Assembly: GCA_016713735.1 (NCBI GenBank)
Contig: JADJOP010000040.1
Span: 1-19,462, forward strand
DNA: 19,462 nucleotides
Reading direction: 5' to 3'
From: Bryobacterales bacterium
GTDB lineage: Bacteria > Acidobacteriota > Terriglobia > Bryobacterales > Bryobacteraceae
The translations under genes were made by a program, and so were the position numbers. How positions within the stretch are numbered: the stretch's first letter is position 1; the number at the start of each line of letters is the position of its first letter. Shown here in pieces: positions 1-6,644 of the stretch. The notes below the pieces were generated by a model. That model was not told the DNA's origin. It did no database searches and saw only the letters and a list, made by a program, of their open reading frames with translations.

Positions 1-661
1 CCACAACCGGCTCATCCGCCCCGTGCTCCCAACTGTCCGTGCAGCAGCGGCGCGCCGATGCTGAGGATCAACGCGGCGTGCTCAAAGTCGTACCCAGCGT
101 GCCAGGGTCCACACCGGCCAGCTTCTTCCATCGTCCGCAGGCTGCGGTCTTCCACCTGCGCCAGCGTCAACACCATGCCGCCCTGGCTGCGCGATGCGGT
201 CATACAGAGCGTTCACGATGCGCCCAGGGCGCTCATCGAGAATGGCTGCCTTGGCGCCACGCCGTTTCTAAACGGCGGGCGGCCTCGGCAATCGCCTCTT
301 TCGTTTCGACGGCGTGGTTGTTCACAATCGCCGTTCTCAAACGGCGTGGATGATAGGCCAGTTGATGCGCACCATACACCACCGGGCACAGCGCCCGCCG
401 CCAGCCGCATGCTCCGCCGCCGGGGCCACGCCAAACACGCCCGCCGAACCACAGCGGGCCTTTACACCACAGCCCGCCGCGCACAGCGTGCACAGCCTGA
501 ACCTCTCCGTCACCGGGCCGCGCGCTTTGAGTGGGCGTCCACGACCAGTTTTGCGTCCAGATCGCCGAGTCGTCCAGCAGCTTCCACGGCACCGGCGACA
601 GCGCCCCGCCCACCGCGGCGCCTCCCGCCAAGCCGAGTAATTCGCGTCTTCCAACGGCCAT
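1..661 (-). pseudogene. Molybdopterin (Mo-bisMGD) oxidoreductase, QrcB-like, frameshifted and cut by the window edge
   Basis: This is the N-terminal part of a large molybdopterin oxidoreductase of the type found in menaquinone reductase (Qrc) complexes. The start ATG is at 661, 16 bases after the stop of the upstream cytochrome gene. The first residues carry a twin-arginine-like segment (GRRELLGLAGGAAVGG), then the phrase KLLDDSAIWTQNWSW, which I remember as typical of QrcB. A shifted frame gives the [4Fe-4S] signature CTLCAAGC followed by GVKARC (469-492). Further on come GAHQLAYHPRRLRT and, in another frame, LTLAQVEDRSLRTM and ALILSIGAPLL, as expected for the domain that follows. At least three frame changes break it. 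The gene would be more than 2 kb; the rest lies left of position 1. Family assignment is fairly sure; the exact complex (Qrc, alternative complex III or another) is inference. Confidence 0.65.
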
Positions 662-677
662 GACCTGTGTGTCCTTT

Positions 678-1250
678 CTAGCGGTGGCATCCGGTGACAG
701 CCCGCGCTCACGCCCTTCTGCGCGTGGCACGATTCGCAGTCGGACATCTTCATTCCTTCACCCGGCTTCGGCCCAACCCTGATCATGCGCGGACCCTATA
801 CATTGCTTTTACTCACCCGTCACACGGTTGCGGTAAAACGGCCTGCTGCCGTCGCCGATCCGCGCCCGCCATGGCATTCCTCGCTACACTTCATCTCCGC
901 CTTGTTGACATGCACCGCGAGAACTGCACGTTCATGGGTTGCCGCTAAATACACCTTCCAATCCACTTCCTGCCCAAAATTGCCATAGCTCGTCACCAGA
1001 ATCTTCCTTGGCTTCCGTCTTGCCCAAAGGCTCGGCGTGGCAGGCGCTGCAACTCGCCGTGCGGGAATCCCCACGAACTGCCCGTCGGCGGCCACTTCAT
1101 GACAACTTCGAACACCCATCGAGCCCTTCTCGATGTGTGGATCTTGTGGTTGTTGCAGCGGCTGAGGCTCACAGGCCAAGTGCGGGAAGCCCCACCAACC
1201 GAAAGCAGGCTTCCGGCGAGTCCAAGCAGGAAGGCGATCACGACACGCAT
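678..1250 (-). pseudogene. Multihaem cytochrome c (QrcA-like), frameshifted
   Basis: A secreted or membrane-anchored cytochrome c that would pass electrons to or from the Mo-protein encoded next. The ATG at 1250 follows GGGAG (9 bases upstream) and begins with a hydrophobic signal or anchor (MRVVIAFLLGLAGSLL). Five haem sites can be read when frames are followed: CSKCH at 1114-1099 (one extra T), CSACH at 1051-1037 (intact), CSEECH at 888-871 (one residue too long), CESCH at 738-724 (intact), and CTGCHR plus a TAG stop at 699-678 (one extra C). The reading frame must change at least four times. Predicted size is about 190 residues, in keeping with QrcA, which carries six haems in Desulfovibrio; a sixth site is not seen. 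It starts 6 bases after the preceding gene. Confidence 0.6.
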
Positions 1251-1256
1251 GGTTCG

Positions 1257-2165
1257 TTACTCCCAAGCCCTCTCCACATGAGAGGGAAAGAATCGGTTGA
1301 GGACGCCGAGAAGCTGGTCGCGCATCAGGTGAGCGGCTGCGCCCTCGGCCACTGAGCCTCCGTCGGCCGCCACCGCCACGCCTGCCACGGGAGGAGCGAG
1401 CGCACCGCCGAGTATCTCCGAAGCCGCTTCGGCCTCCAGCCTCATCCAGGCCACGGCACGCCGGTTTTAGTGCAGCAGGTCGCGGCACATCTCTTGTGCG
1501 AAACCCCAGGAGGCATCCAGCCGCTGAACAGCCAGCCCGCGCCATACGGGTCGGTCGTGATCGAGCCGGGTTCTCGAGCGCAGCCGCACGTCAGCCGACT
1601 CCATCAACAGCGGTTTGGGGAAGGTCAGCGGCCAGTCCACTCCCTGGATGGTGAGCACCACCGTCGGCCCCCACTCCTCGTTGTGTGAGAGCGTGGCGTG
1701 TTCCACCCTCCCCAGAAAGCGCGCCAGCAACTGGTCAACCCCCACGTGGCACAGCCCCGCCGCCAATATCCAGCCACATGTGGTTCGTCGCGTAATGCAG
1801 TGTCTCCACCGCCGCGACGCCCTCTCTGCCACCTCTTCGCCGCGTTGTTGATCCGGCCATCCGCTAGGTACGCCTCGCAGTATCGGAACGCTTCCGAACC
1901 GCAAGGCGTCACCTCCGGCGAACTTCGTAAGGAACATGGCGCAACGTACAGGCACGGCAAGTGCGAATGGACCAGCCGGTCCTCCAAGATAAGGGCATCC
2001 GCCCTCCAGCGAACCACCGCGCTCCTGAAACACACTGCACTCGGCGTGACGCAGTGTGCCGCAACGCTCGCCAGTGGCCGAAACCAGGGGCGACGCCAAC
2101 AGCTTCCGGCACGAAGCGGCGCTGCAACCTCTTACCCGCGTCTCACTGAGGAATGGGCATGTCAT
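1257..2165 (-). pseudogene. Cysteine-rich protein with two CPFL/CPYL repeats and a GcvH-like segment, frameshifted
   Basis: The N-terminus (ATG 2165, GGAGG upstream) reads MTCPFLSETRVRGCSAASC, then several spaced cysteines. A second copy follows in another frame (CPYLEDRLVHS, then PCGSEAFRYCEAYLA). Downstream, in the first frame again, VGVDQLLARFLGRVEHATLS and TVVLTIQGVDWPLTFPKPLL resemble the barrel of glycine-cleavage H-like proteins; I see no lysine in the place expected for lipoylation. The C-terminal part continues in a further frame as EAEAASEILGGALAPPVAG and ends at the TAA at 1259. The likely intact length is about 300 residues. It overlaps the upstream small gene by 23 bases and ends 6 bases before the cytochrome gene, so it is in the redox operon. 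The paired cysteine repeats could bind metal. Function is unknown; the GcvH-like label rests on memory of related proteins. Confidence 0.5.
1268..1286. repeat. Hairpin CCCTCTC/GAGAGGG just before the cytochrome gene
   Basis: A perfect 7-base inverted repeat with a 5-base loop (cacat) lies in the last codons of the cysteine-rich gene, 18 bases from the cytochrome start on the minus strand. It may shape mRNA between the two genes. It resembles the palindrome at 14337-14362 in composition (CCCTC type). Confidence 0.4.
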
Positions 2166-2448
2166 GGTGTGCCTCCAGCCGCGCTAGCTGCTTCGGCCGG
2201 GCGGGCTTCTCGACAGGCTCCGCCGCCGTCCGCCATCGTCAGGCCCAACTCCGGTGTGTGGATGGCATGCGAGCCCAAGCCCGCCTGCATCTGCATCGCC
2301 CCCTGGCGCAAACTGGCGCGAAACTTCTCACCAGTTCCACAGCGACGGCGCCTCAGCACCGCCACGCTTCCCAAAACGAACAGGCCAAGACCGGCGTTGG
2401 TCAGATTCAGCCACAGTGTCGTCGGTTGTTCCAATCGATTCCGAACAT
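2143..2448 (-). pseudogene. Small single-helix membrane protein, first gene of the redox operon (frameshifted)
   Basis: ATG 2448 is preceded by an ideal AAAGGAG site. The first eight codons give MFGIDWNN. One base appears missing from the next C run; restoring it gives PTTLWLNLTNAGLGLFVLGS, a hydrophobic stretch of about 20 residues that should form one membrane helix with a short N-terminal tail. A cytoplasmic tail follows (HAIHTPELGLTMADGG). After a second frame change the protein ends PVEKPARPKQLARLEAHH and stops at the TGA at 2145-2143, inside the start of the next gene. The predicted length is about 100 residues. I do not know a named family. Its place at the head of a quinone-type redox operon suggests a small membrane subunit or anchor, which is inference. 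Confidence 0.5.
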
Positions 2449-2739
2449 GGACTTCTCCTTTCCCGGCTGAAAATGCACGCCAGTGGCGAAGTCCTGAGCC
2501 CCCCGCTGCCGTCGCGTCAGAAGCGCTTGGCCGCGACGATCCCGACAAAGGGCGCTCTCAAGAGTCTGACCTGGCCCCGCCTGGGCACGCGCCCATCGAC
2601 GAACTGGCCCACCAGGAAGGCCCGCGCTTTGGCGCCCGCACTCCCTATGAGAAGGAGTTGATCCGCAAGGGCGGCTCCCGTCCCTTCCGTTTGGCCCCAA
2701 TCGTGCACCCTCCACGAGTGCAACCGATAGGAGGCTCTT
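2449..2739. other. Divergent intergenic region, no convincing gene
   Basis: This 291-base gap separates the leftward redox operon from csbD. A clear ribosome binding site for csbD (ATAGGAGG, 2727-2734) is at its right end, and one for the leftward operon is at its left end. A plus-strand frame over about 2590-2690 has protein-like composition (PIDELAHQEGPRFGAR) but no start or family that I recognise. No good -35/-10 pair was found. Confidence 0.3.
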
Positions 2740-2967
2740 ATGCACTGGGATGAAATCGAAGGCAAGTGGAACGAATTCGCCGGCTCGGCCCCGCGCCCAT
2801 TGGGCCAAGCTTACCGACGACGACTGGAAGTCCATTACCGGCAAGAAGGAACAACTCGCCGCACGCATCCAGCAGCGTTATGGCCTCGAGCCGGAGAAGC
2901 CGGAAAACAGGTGGAAAAGTGGGCCCGCGCGCTCATGGAGTCCGTCCCCGTCTCCAAAGCGAAGTGA
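2740..2967 (+). CDS. csbD: CsbD family stress protein with two compensating frameshifts
   Basis: CsbD-like proteins are small hydrophilic stress proteins of unknown biochemical role. The start ATG at 2740 follows ATAGGAGG by 5 bases. The first residues MHWDEIEGKWNEFAGSA are in one frame, the core AHWAKLTDDDWKSITGKKEQ and LAARIQQRYG is in the next frame, and the tail KQVEKWARALMESVPVSKAK returns to the first frame and ends at TGA 2965-2967. All three parts match the family pattern (start MxWDxIEGKW, middle LTDDDxxxIxGKxEQLxxxIQxRYG), so one base was gained near 2790 and one lost near 2900. The open frame of 75 residues is therefore uninterrupted but encodes a scrambled middle as written. Sequencing error is the simplest explanation. 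The gene stands alone, divergent from the redox operon. Confidence 0.75.
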   Translation: MHWDEIEGKWNEFAGSAPRPLGQAYRRRLEVHYRQEGTTRRTHPAALWPRAGEAGKQVEKWARALMESVPVSKAK

Positions 2968-3068
2968 CCCGGCCGCACCCCGCTCGCCCCTGACCATGCG
3001 CCGTCACCTGACCGCCCATGGTCATTCCCGCCGCTCCAGCCGCGTCTACTCGAAAGAAGGCCGACACC

Positions 3069-3521
3069 ATGACTCACCCCGGCACCATCCTCGTCGCGCC
3101 CGGCACGCCCTTGCCTGACTGTCTCCAAATCGAACCAGGCGCCTCCAACGCCCACTCCTGGCTGCTCGCGAACCCCACTCATCCCTCCCCGCGGTTTGAA
3201 CAGGAGTTGCAGGACTCTGGATGGACCTTCTTCTGCCTTGCCGATACCATCTCCGCCATCAGCATCAACTTCAACACCGCCCAGGCCGGCCAGGCTGCCA
3301 TGAAGCGCCTCATTGCAAAGGCCGCGGCCCGCCACTGCAATGCCCTGCAGGTCGATCAGATCGCCGCGCACTTTTTCCTCGGCATTCCCTATCTGCGCGT
3401 CTCGGCCCACCCGCGCCACATCCAGCGCGGTATGGTCTTCCCTCGCCCCCTCCGCGCCGCGCCAAACTCGCCGCCGGCGTTGTCACCCTCCGTGGCCGCG
3501 CCGCCATGGAGAGCGAAATGA
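3069..3521 (+). CDS. Conserved hypothetical protein
   Basis: The chosen ATG at 3069 has GAAGG about 7 bases upstream; an earlier in-frame ATG at 3018 lacks a good site. The protein begins THPGTILVAPGTPLPDCLQI and contains DSGWTFFCLADTISAISINF, then AAMKRLIAKAAARHCNALQV and IPYLRVSAHPRHIQRGMVF. I recall similar stand-alone proteins of about 120-150 residues but no assigned function. There is no clear signal peptide or membrane helix. After about residue 125 the tail becomes proline- and arginine-rich; the neighbouring frame also stays open to 3586, so a frameshift near the C-terminus is possible. It lies about 100 bases after csbD on the same strand and may share its transcript. Confidence 0.55.
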   Translation: MTHPGTILVAPGTPLPDCLQIEPGASNAHSWLLANPTHPSPRFEQELQDSGWTFFCLADTISAISINFNTAQAGQAAMKRLIAKAAARHCNALQVDQIAAHFFLGIPYLRVSAHPRHIQRGMVFPRPLRAAPNSPPALSPSVAAPPWRAK

Positions 3522-3531
3522 AGGAGCAAAA

Positions 3532-3561
3532 GCCAGCGTCGACCCCTTACGGGAAGCTGGC
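3532..3561 (+). terminator. Weak hairpin, possible end of the csbD/hypothetical transcript
   Basis: GCCAGC (3532-3537) pairs with GCTGGC (3556-3561), and an inner CCC/GGG can add three pairs. It overlaps the tail or follows the stop of the plus-strand gene. There is no T run after it, so an intrinsic terminator is doubtful. Confidence 0.2.
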
Positions 3562-3572
3562 GAGACGTCCCA

Positions 3573-3782
3573 TCAGGCGGCGATGACGAGAGTGTAGTCA
3601 CGGCGTTTGTTGGCGGCCGGGTGGGTTGCTATGCCTTCGCGTTCACGGCGGGCTTCGATGAATTTCCGCGCTACGACGCGGGCAATGTCGGGAGCTTCGG
3701 CTACGGGGCAGCCCTGCGCAATGAGGCCGCGGAATTCATCTGGAGTGGCGACAACGAGGCCTTCCGGGAGTTCCTCGCTCAC
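3573..3782 (-). CDS. Small hypothetical protein, 69 residues
   Basis: A GTG start at 3782 gives a product beginning VSEELPEGLVVATPDEFRGL and containing DIARVVARKFIEARREREG; the frame is open a further 11 codons upstream (to 3815) with no better start. Composition is that of a soluble, charged, partly helical protein, more natural than the reading on the opposite strand. It sits just downstream of rfbB on the same strand, about 110 bases beyond its stop, and converges on the gene ending at 3521. No family recognised. It may be the remnant of a longer gene, since no ribosome binding site is evident. Confidence 0.35.
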   Translation of the reverse strand: MSEELPEGLVVATPDEFRGLIAQGCPVAEAPDIARVVARKFIEARREREGIATHPAANKRRDYTLVIAA

Positions 3783-3890
3783 GATGCGGAGCGCCAGCTC
3801 CGTTTGAGTTGACGATCAGATGCGCCGGCGAGCCCAGTTGAGGGTGGCGGCGGGAGGAGCCGCTCCGCCAATCAGCACAAGCGATCTGCC

Positions 3891-4901
3891 CTACCGGCTG
3901 CCGTAGTTCTGTTCGTAGTAGTCCCGGTAGGCGCCTGACTGCACGCGCTGGGTCCATTCGCTGTTGGCGCGATACCAGTCAATCGTCAGGCGAAGCCCGG
4001 TTTCAAAGTCCATTAAGGGTGACCAGTGGAGGTCGCGCTCCATCTTGCCGGAGGTCAGCGCATAGCGCCGGTCGTGGCCGGGCCGGTCGGCGACCGGGGT
4101 GAGAAGCGACTCCGAGGCGCCCGTGAAGGTCAGGATGCGCCGCACAACGTCCAGGTTCGGCAGCGAGCAGTTGCCCCCAATGTTGTACACCTCGCCCGCG
4201 GCCCCTCTCTCCAGCACAGCCCAGATGCCGCGGCAGTGGTCGTCAACATACAGCCAGTCGCGGATCTGCTGGCCGTCGCCGTAGATGGGCAGCGGCTTCC
4301 CCGTGAGCGCGTTGGAGATCATCAGCGGAATGAGCTTTTCCGGGAACTGGTAAGGGCCGTAATTGTTGGAGGCGCGGGTGACGGAAAGGTTGAGTCCGAA
4401 CGTGCGCACGTAGCTCAGTGCCGTCAGGTCGCTGGCGGCCTTTGAGGCCGAGTACGGGCTGGAGGCGCGCAGCGGAAAGCCCTCATCGGCTTCGTGCGGC
4501 GCATCGATATCGCCATACACCTCATCGGTGGAGACGTGGACAAAACGGGCCAGTTTTGTCTTCCGGGCGGCGTCCAGCAACGCCAGCGTACCCAGAACGT
4601 TGGTGTCGAAGAAGGGCTTCGACGAAAGAATGCTGCGGTCCACGTGCGATTCGGCGGCGAAGTGAACCACCGCGTCGATCCGCTCGTCGGCAAGGAGCGA
4701 CTCCACCAGCGGCTGGTCCGTGATTTCGCCGCGCACGAACCGGTAGTCCTTGTGGCCGTCGATGGCGGCGAGGTTCTCCAGGTTGCCGGCATACGTCAGC
4801 GCATCGAGGTTCACCACCCGCGTGCCGGCGCGCGTCGAAAGAACGTAGCGGATGAAGGCCGAGCCGATGAAGCCGGCCCCGCCTGTGACGAGCAGGTTCA
4901 C
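3891..4901 (-). CDS. rfbB: dTDP-glucose 4,6-dehydratase
   Basis: RfbB (RmlB) converts dTDP-glucose to dTDP-4-keto-6-deoxyglucose using bound NAD+ in the cytoplasm, the second step towards deoxysugars of cell-surface glycans. The 336-residue product has the Rossmann nucleotide site GGAGFIGS (7-14), the catalytic STDEVYG (124-130, with the Thr-Asp-Glu triad at 125-127) and YSASK (Tyr150, Lys154) typical of this extended short-chain dehydrogenase. Length agrees with the family (about 330-360). The GTG start at 4901 overlaps the rfbC stop as GTGA, so the two are translationally coupled; a longer reading into rfbC is not a real start. It is the last gene of rfbA-rfbC-rfbB. No rfbD reductase follows, so the final sugar may not be rhamnose, or rfbD lies elsewhere. 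The gene is intact. Confidence 0.93.
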   Translation of the reverse strand: MNLLVTGGAGFIGSAFIRYVLSTRAGTRVVNLDALTYAGNLENLAAIDGHKDYRFVRGEITDQPLVESLLADERIDAVVHFAAESHVDRSILSSKPFFDTNVLGTLALLDAARKTKLARFVHVSTDEVYGDIDAPHEADEGFPLRASSPYSASKAASDLTALSYVRTFGLNLSVTRASNNYGPYQFPEKLIPLMISNALTGKPLPIYGDGQQIRDWLYVDDHCRGIWAVLERGAAGEVYNIGGNCSLPNLDVVRRILTFTGASESLLTPVADRPGHDRRYALTSGKMERDLHWSPLMDFETGLRLTIDWYRANSEWTQRVQSGAYRDYYEQNYGSR

Positions 4902-5455
4902 TTGTGCTGGATCTCCCAGTCGTAGGCGATGCCCGAGTCGTTGTAGGCGATGCGGCCTTCGTCTTCGGGGTTGTAAATGCGGTTGGTGAGGTAAACGAGC
5001 ATGGCGGCCGAATCCCCGATCACCTTGTAGCCGTGGCCCACGCCGGGCGGGATGATCAGGCTCCACGGGCGCAGGTGGCCGACGTACAGCGTGTTGCGCA
5101 GGCCGTGCGTGGGCGAGCCGGCTCGCAGGTCGACCAGCGCCACCTGGAACATGCCCTGCGCCGGCACCCAGAAGTCGGTCTGGTGGCGGTGAAAATGAAA
5201 GGCCTTGATCGTCCCCGGGTAGGAGAGCGCACAGGACACCTGCGAGTCCGGCGGGAAGTGCGCCACCGGCCCGCTGCCAAGGCGCGCGATTTCGAGAAAG
5301 TAGCCGCGGTCATCCGGGTGGATCGCAAGCGGCTCCACACGTACACCCGGAATCAGGTCCGCCGAGCCGGGCGACCGGATAATCGGACCGAGGCCCTTCT
5401 CGTTGGAAGGCGTCTCGATGATAGGCAAAGTGGCGGCCAGTTGCGGTTCGCTCAT
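4898..5455 (-). CDS. rfbC: dTDP-4-dehydrorhamnose 3,5-epimerase-like protein (divergent RfbC/RmlC)
   Basis: RmlC enzymes epimerise the 4-keto-6-deoxy sugar nucleotide at C3 and C5 within a cupin barrel. The 185-residue product keeps the family's DDRGYFLEI (48-56), a histidine pair in KAFHFHRHQTDFW (His87, His89) where the classical enzyme has its RGLHYQ catalytic histidine, and the closing YNPEDEGRIAYND (161-173). The usual RGLH motif is altered and there is an extra N-terminal tail of about 30 residues, so this is a divergent member; a 3-epimerase or another dTDP-sugar cupin is possible. ATG 5455 overlaps the rfbA stop as ATGA, and its own stop overlaps the rfbB start. It is intact and central in the operon. 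Confidence 0.82.
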   Translation of the reverse strand: MSEPQLAATLPIIETPSNEKGLGPIIRSPGSADLIPGVRVEPLAIHPDDRGYFLEIARLGSGPVAHFPPDSQVSCALSYPGTIKAFHFHRHQTDFWVPAQGMFQVALVDLRAGSPTHGLRNTLYVGHLRPWSLIIPPGVGHGYKVIGDSAAMLVYLTNRIYNPEDEGRIAYNDSGIAYDWEIQHK

Positions 5456-6207
5456 GAGTGTGAGTCAGCCGTGACGGGCGCGGCGGCGGGCTTTTGTGAA
5501 TCGGCGACGAGGTTGGCTGCCCGCAGAAGCGACTCAAAGGTGCCGGCGTCGGTCCACCAACCGTCCAGGTAGGAGAAGGCCATGGTCCCTTCCCGAATGT
5601 AAGCGTTGTTGACGTCCGTGATCTCCAGTTCGCCGCGGGAGCTGGGCTTGAGCGTCTTCACCTTTTCCCACACCGATTCATCGTAAAGATAGTAGCCCGT
5701 CACCGCGAAGTTGGACTTGGGCCGCGACGGCTTCTCCTCGATGCCGAGGATGCGGTCGCCCGAGATCTCGGCAACGCCAAAGCGCTCAGCGTCGGGAACC
5801 TCTTTCAACAGGATGCGCGCCCCGGCGGGCTGCTGGCGGAAGGCATCCACGGCCGGACGGATGGAGTGCTCCACGAGGTTATCGCCGAGGATCACGCAAA
5901 TGCGGTCGCCTTCGGCGAAATGCTCGGCCAGGGCCAGGGCGTCGGCAATGCCCCCTTCGCCCTCCTGGTAGGCGTAGTTGAGATGTTTTAGTCCGAATTC
6001 CTTGCCGTTGGCGAGCAGGCGCAGAAAATCGCCCGCGTTGCGCCCGCCCGTGACGACAAGAATCTCCTCGATGCCGGCGTCAACCAGCGTCTGGATCGGG
6101 TAATAGATCATCGGCTTGTCGTAAATCGGCAGCAGATGTTTGTTGGTGATCTTTGTCAGCGGAAACAGGCGCGAGCCAAGGCCGCCGGCGAGAACGATCC
6201 CTTTCAT
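5452..6207 (-). CDS. rfbA: Glucose-1-phosphate thymidylyltransferase (short type)
   Basis: RfbA (RmlA) joins dTTP and glucose-1-phosphate to make dTDP-glucose, the entry step of the pathway served by the next two genes. The 251-residue product has the nucleotidyltransferase loop AGGLGSRLFPLTK (7-19), KHLLPIYDKPMIYYPIQ (23-39), the metal aspartate in GDN (108-110), EKP (158-160) and WWTDAGTFESL (217-227). It lacks the C-terminal extension of long RmlA enzymes and has KHLLP where many have KQLLP, so it is the short form. ATG 6207 has GGGAGA six bases upstream. It is the first gene of the operon and diverges from the cupin gene, with 56 bases between starts. A TAGAAT box at 6237-6232 on the minus strand is a plausible -10 element. 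Confidence 0.9.
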   Translation of the reverse strand: MKGIVLAGGLGSRLFPLTKITNKHLLPIYDKPMIYYPIQTLVDAGIEEILVVTGGRNAGDFLRLLANGKEFGLKHLNYAYQEGEGGIADALALAEHFAEGDRICVILGDNLVEHSIRPAVDAFRQQPAGARILLKEVPDAERFGVAEISGDRILGIEEKPSRPKSNFAVTGYYLYDESVWEKVKTLKPSSRGELEITDVNNAYIREGTMAFSYLDGWWTDAGTFESLLRAANLVADSQKPAAAPVTADSHS

Positions 6208-6263
6208 GGGCGTCTCCCTGGAAAATCAAGCATTCTAGTGCCTCATGATACACTACGCCCGCT
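6208..6263. promoter_or_regulatory. Divergent promoter region, rfbA / cupin
   Basis: Only 56 bases separate the two starts. Leftward: a TAGAAT box (6237-6232) precedes rfbA, leaving a leader of about 18 bases with a good ribosome site. Rightward: TG-A-TACACT (6246-6254) is an extended -10 that would start RNA within a few bases of the cupin ATG at 6264, and no ribosome site precedes that ATG. No -35 boxes were recognised. This is inference from motif matches. Confidence 0.4.
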
Positions 6264-6644
6264 ATGGCGATTCATCGTTGGGACGCGATTGAGCGGGAGC
6301 AACTGAACCCGCTGGTGGAGCGGCAAGCGATTCATTCCGCGCGCATGACCATGGCCCGGCTTTATTTGAAGGCCGGCGCCGTCGTCCCGCGGCATCACCA
6401 TGAGAACGAGCAGTGCACCGTCTTGGAGTCGGGCAAACTGCGCTTCCTCTTCGATGATGGGGAGCAAATTCTCTCCGGCGGCGAGGTCATGCAGATCGCC
6501 CCCAACGCCCCCCATGCCGTGGAGGCGCTGGAAGATTCCGTCGCCCTCGATCTGTTTGCGCCGCGGCGCGAAGACTGGCTCCGCGGAGACGACGCCTACT
6601 TGCGCACCACCGCCGGTGTGCCGCCCTCTCCGGCAGCCAGGTAA
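6264..6644 (+). CDS. Cupin domain protein
   Basis: A single small cupin barrel of 126 residues. Motif 1 is the metal-ligand cluster around PRHHHENEQ (His44-His46, Glu47/Glu49) and motif 2 is APNAPHAVEAL (His84), so a bound divalent metal is likely. No substrate can be read from the sequence; such proteins include sugar isomerases, dioxygenases and regulators. It is transcribed away from the rfb operon and is not obviously part of it. The ATG at 6264 has no ribosome binding site, and an extended -10 sits just upstream, so it may be translated from a leaderless RNA. Its last 49 bases overlap, tail to tail, the end of the FG-GAP gene on the other strand. It is intact. Confidence 0.8.
   Translation: MAIHRWDAIEREQLNPLVERQAIHSARMTMARLYLKAGAVVPRHHHENEQCTVLESGKLRFLFDDGEQILSGGEVMQIAPNAPHAVEALEDSVALDLFAPRREDWLRGDDAYLRTTAGVPPSPAAR

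Noticed and set aside
1698..2753. Long plus-strand open frame of 351 codons
   Set aside because: Arg/Pro/Ala-rich translation without motifs, lying opposite genes that show clear family motifs and ribosome sites on the minus strand.
3846..3869. GC-rich inverted repeat downstream of rfbB
   Set aside because: Short imperfect GGCGG/CCGCC pairing without a T run; expected by chance in such sequence.
4902..5066. Upstream extension of rfbB into rfbC
   Set aside because: The extra residues have no family match; the GTG at 4901 directly precedes the Rossmann fold as in RfbB proteins.
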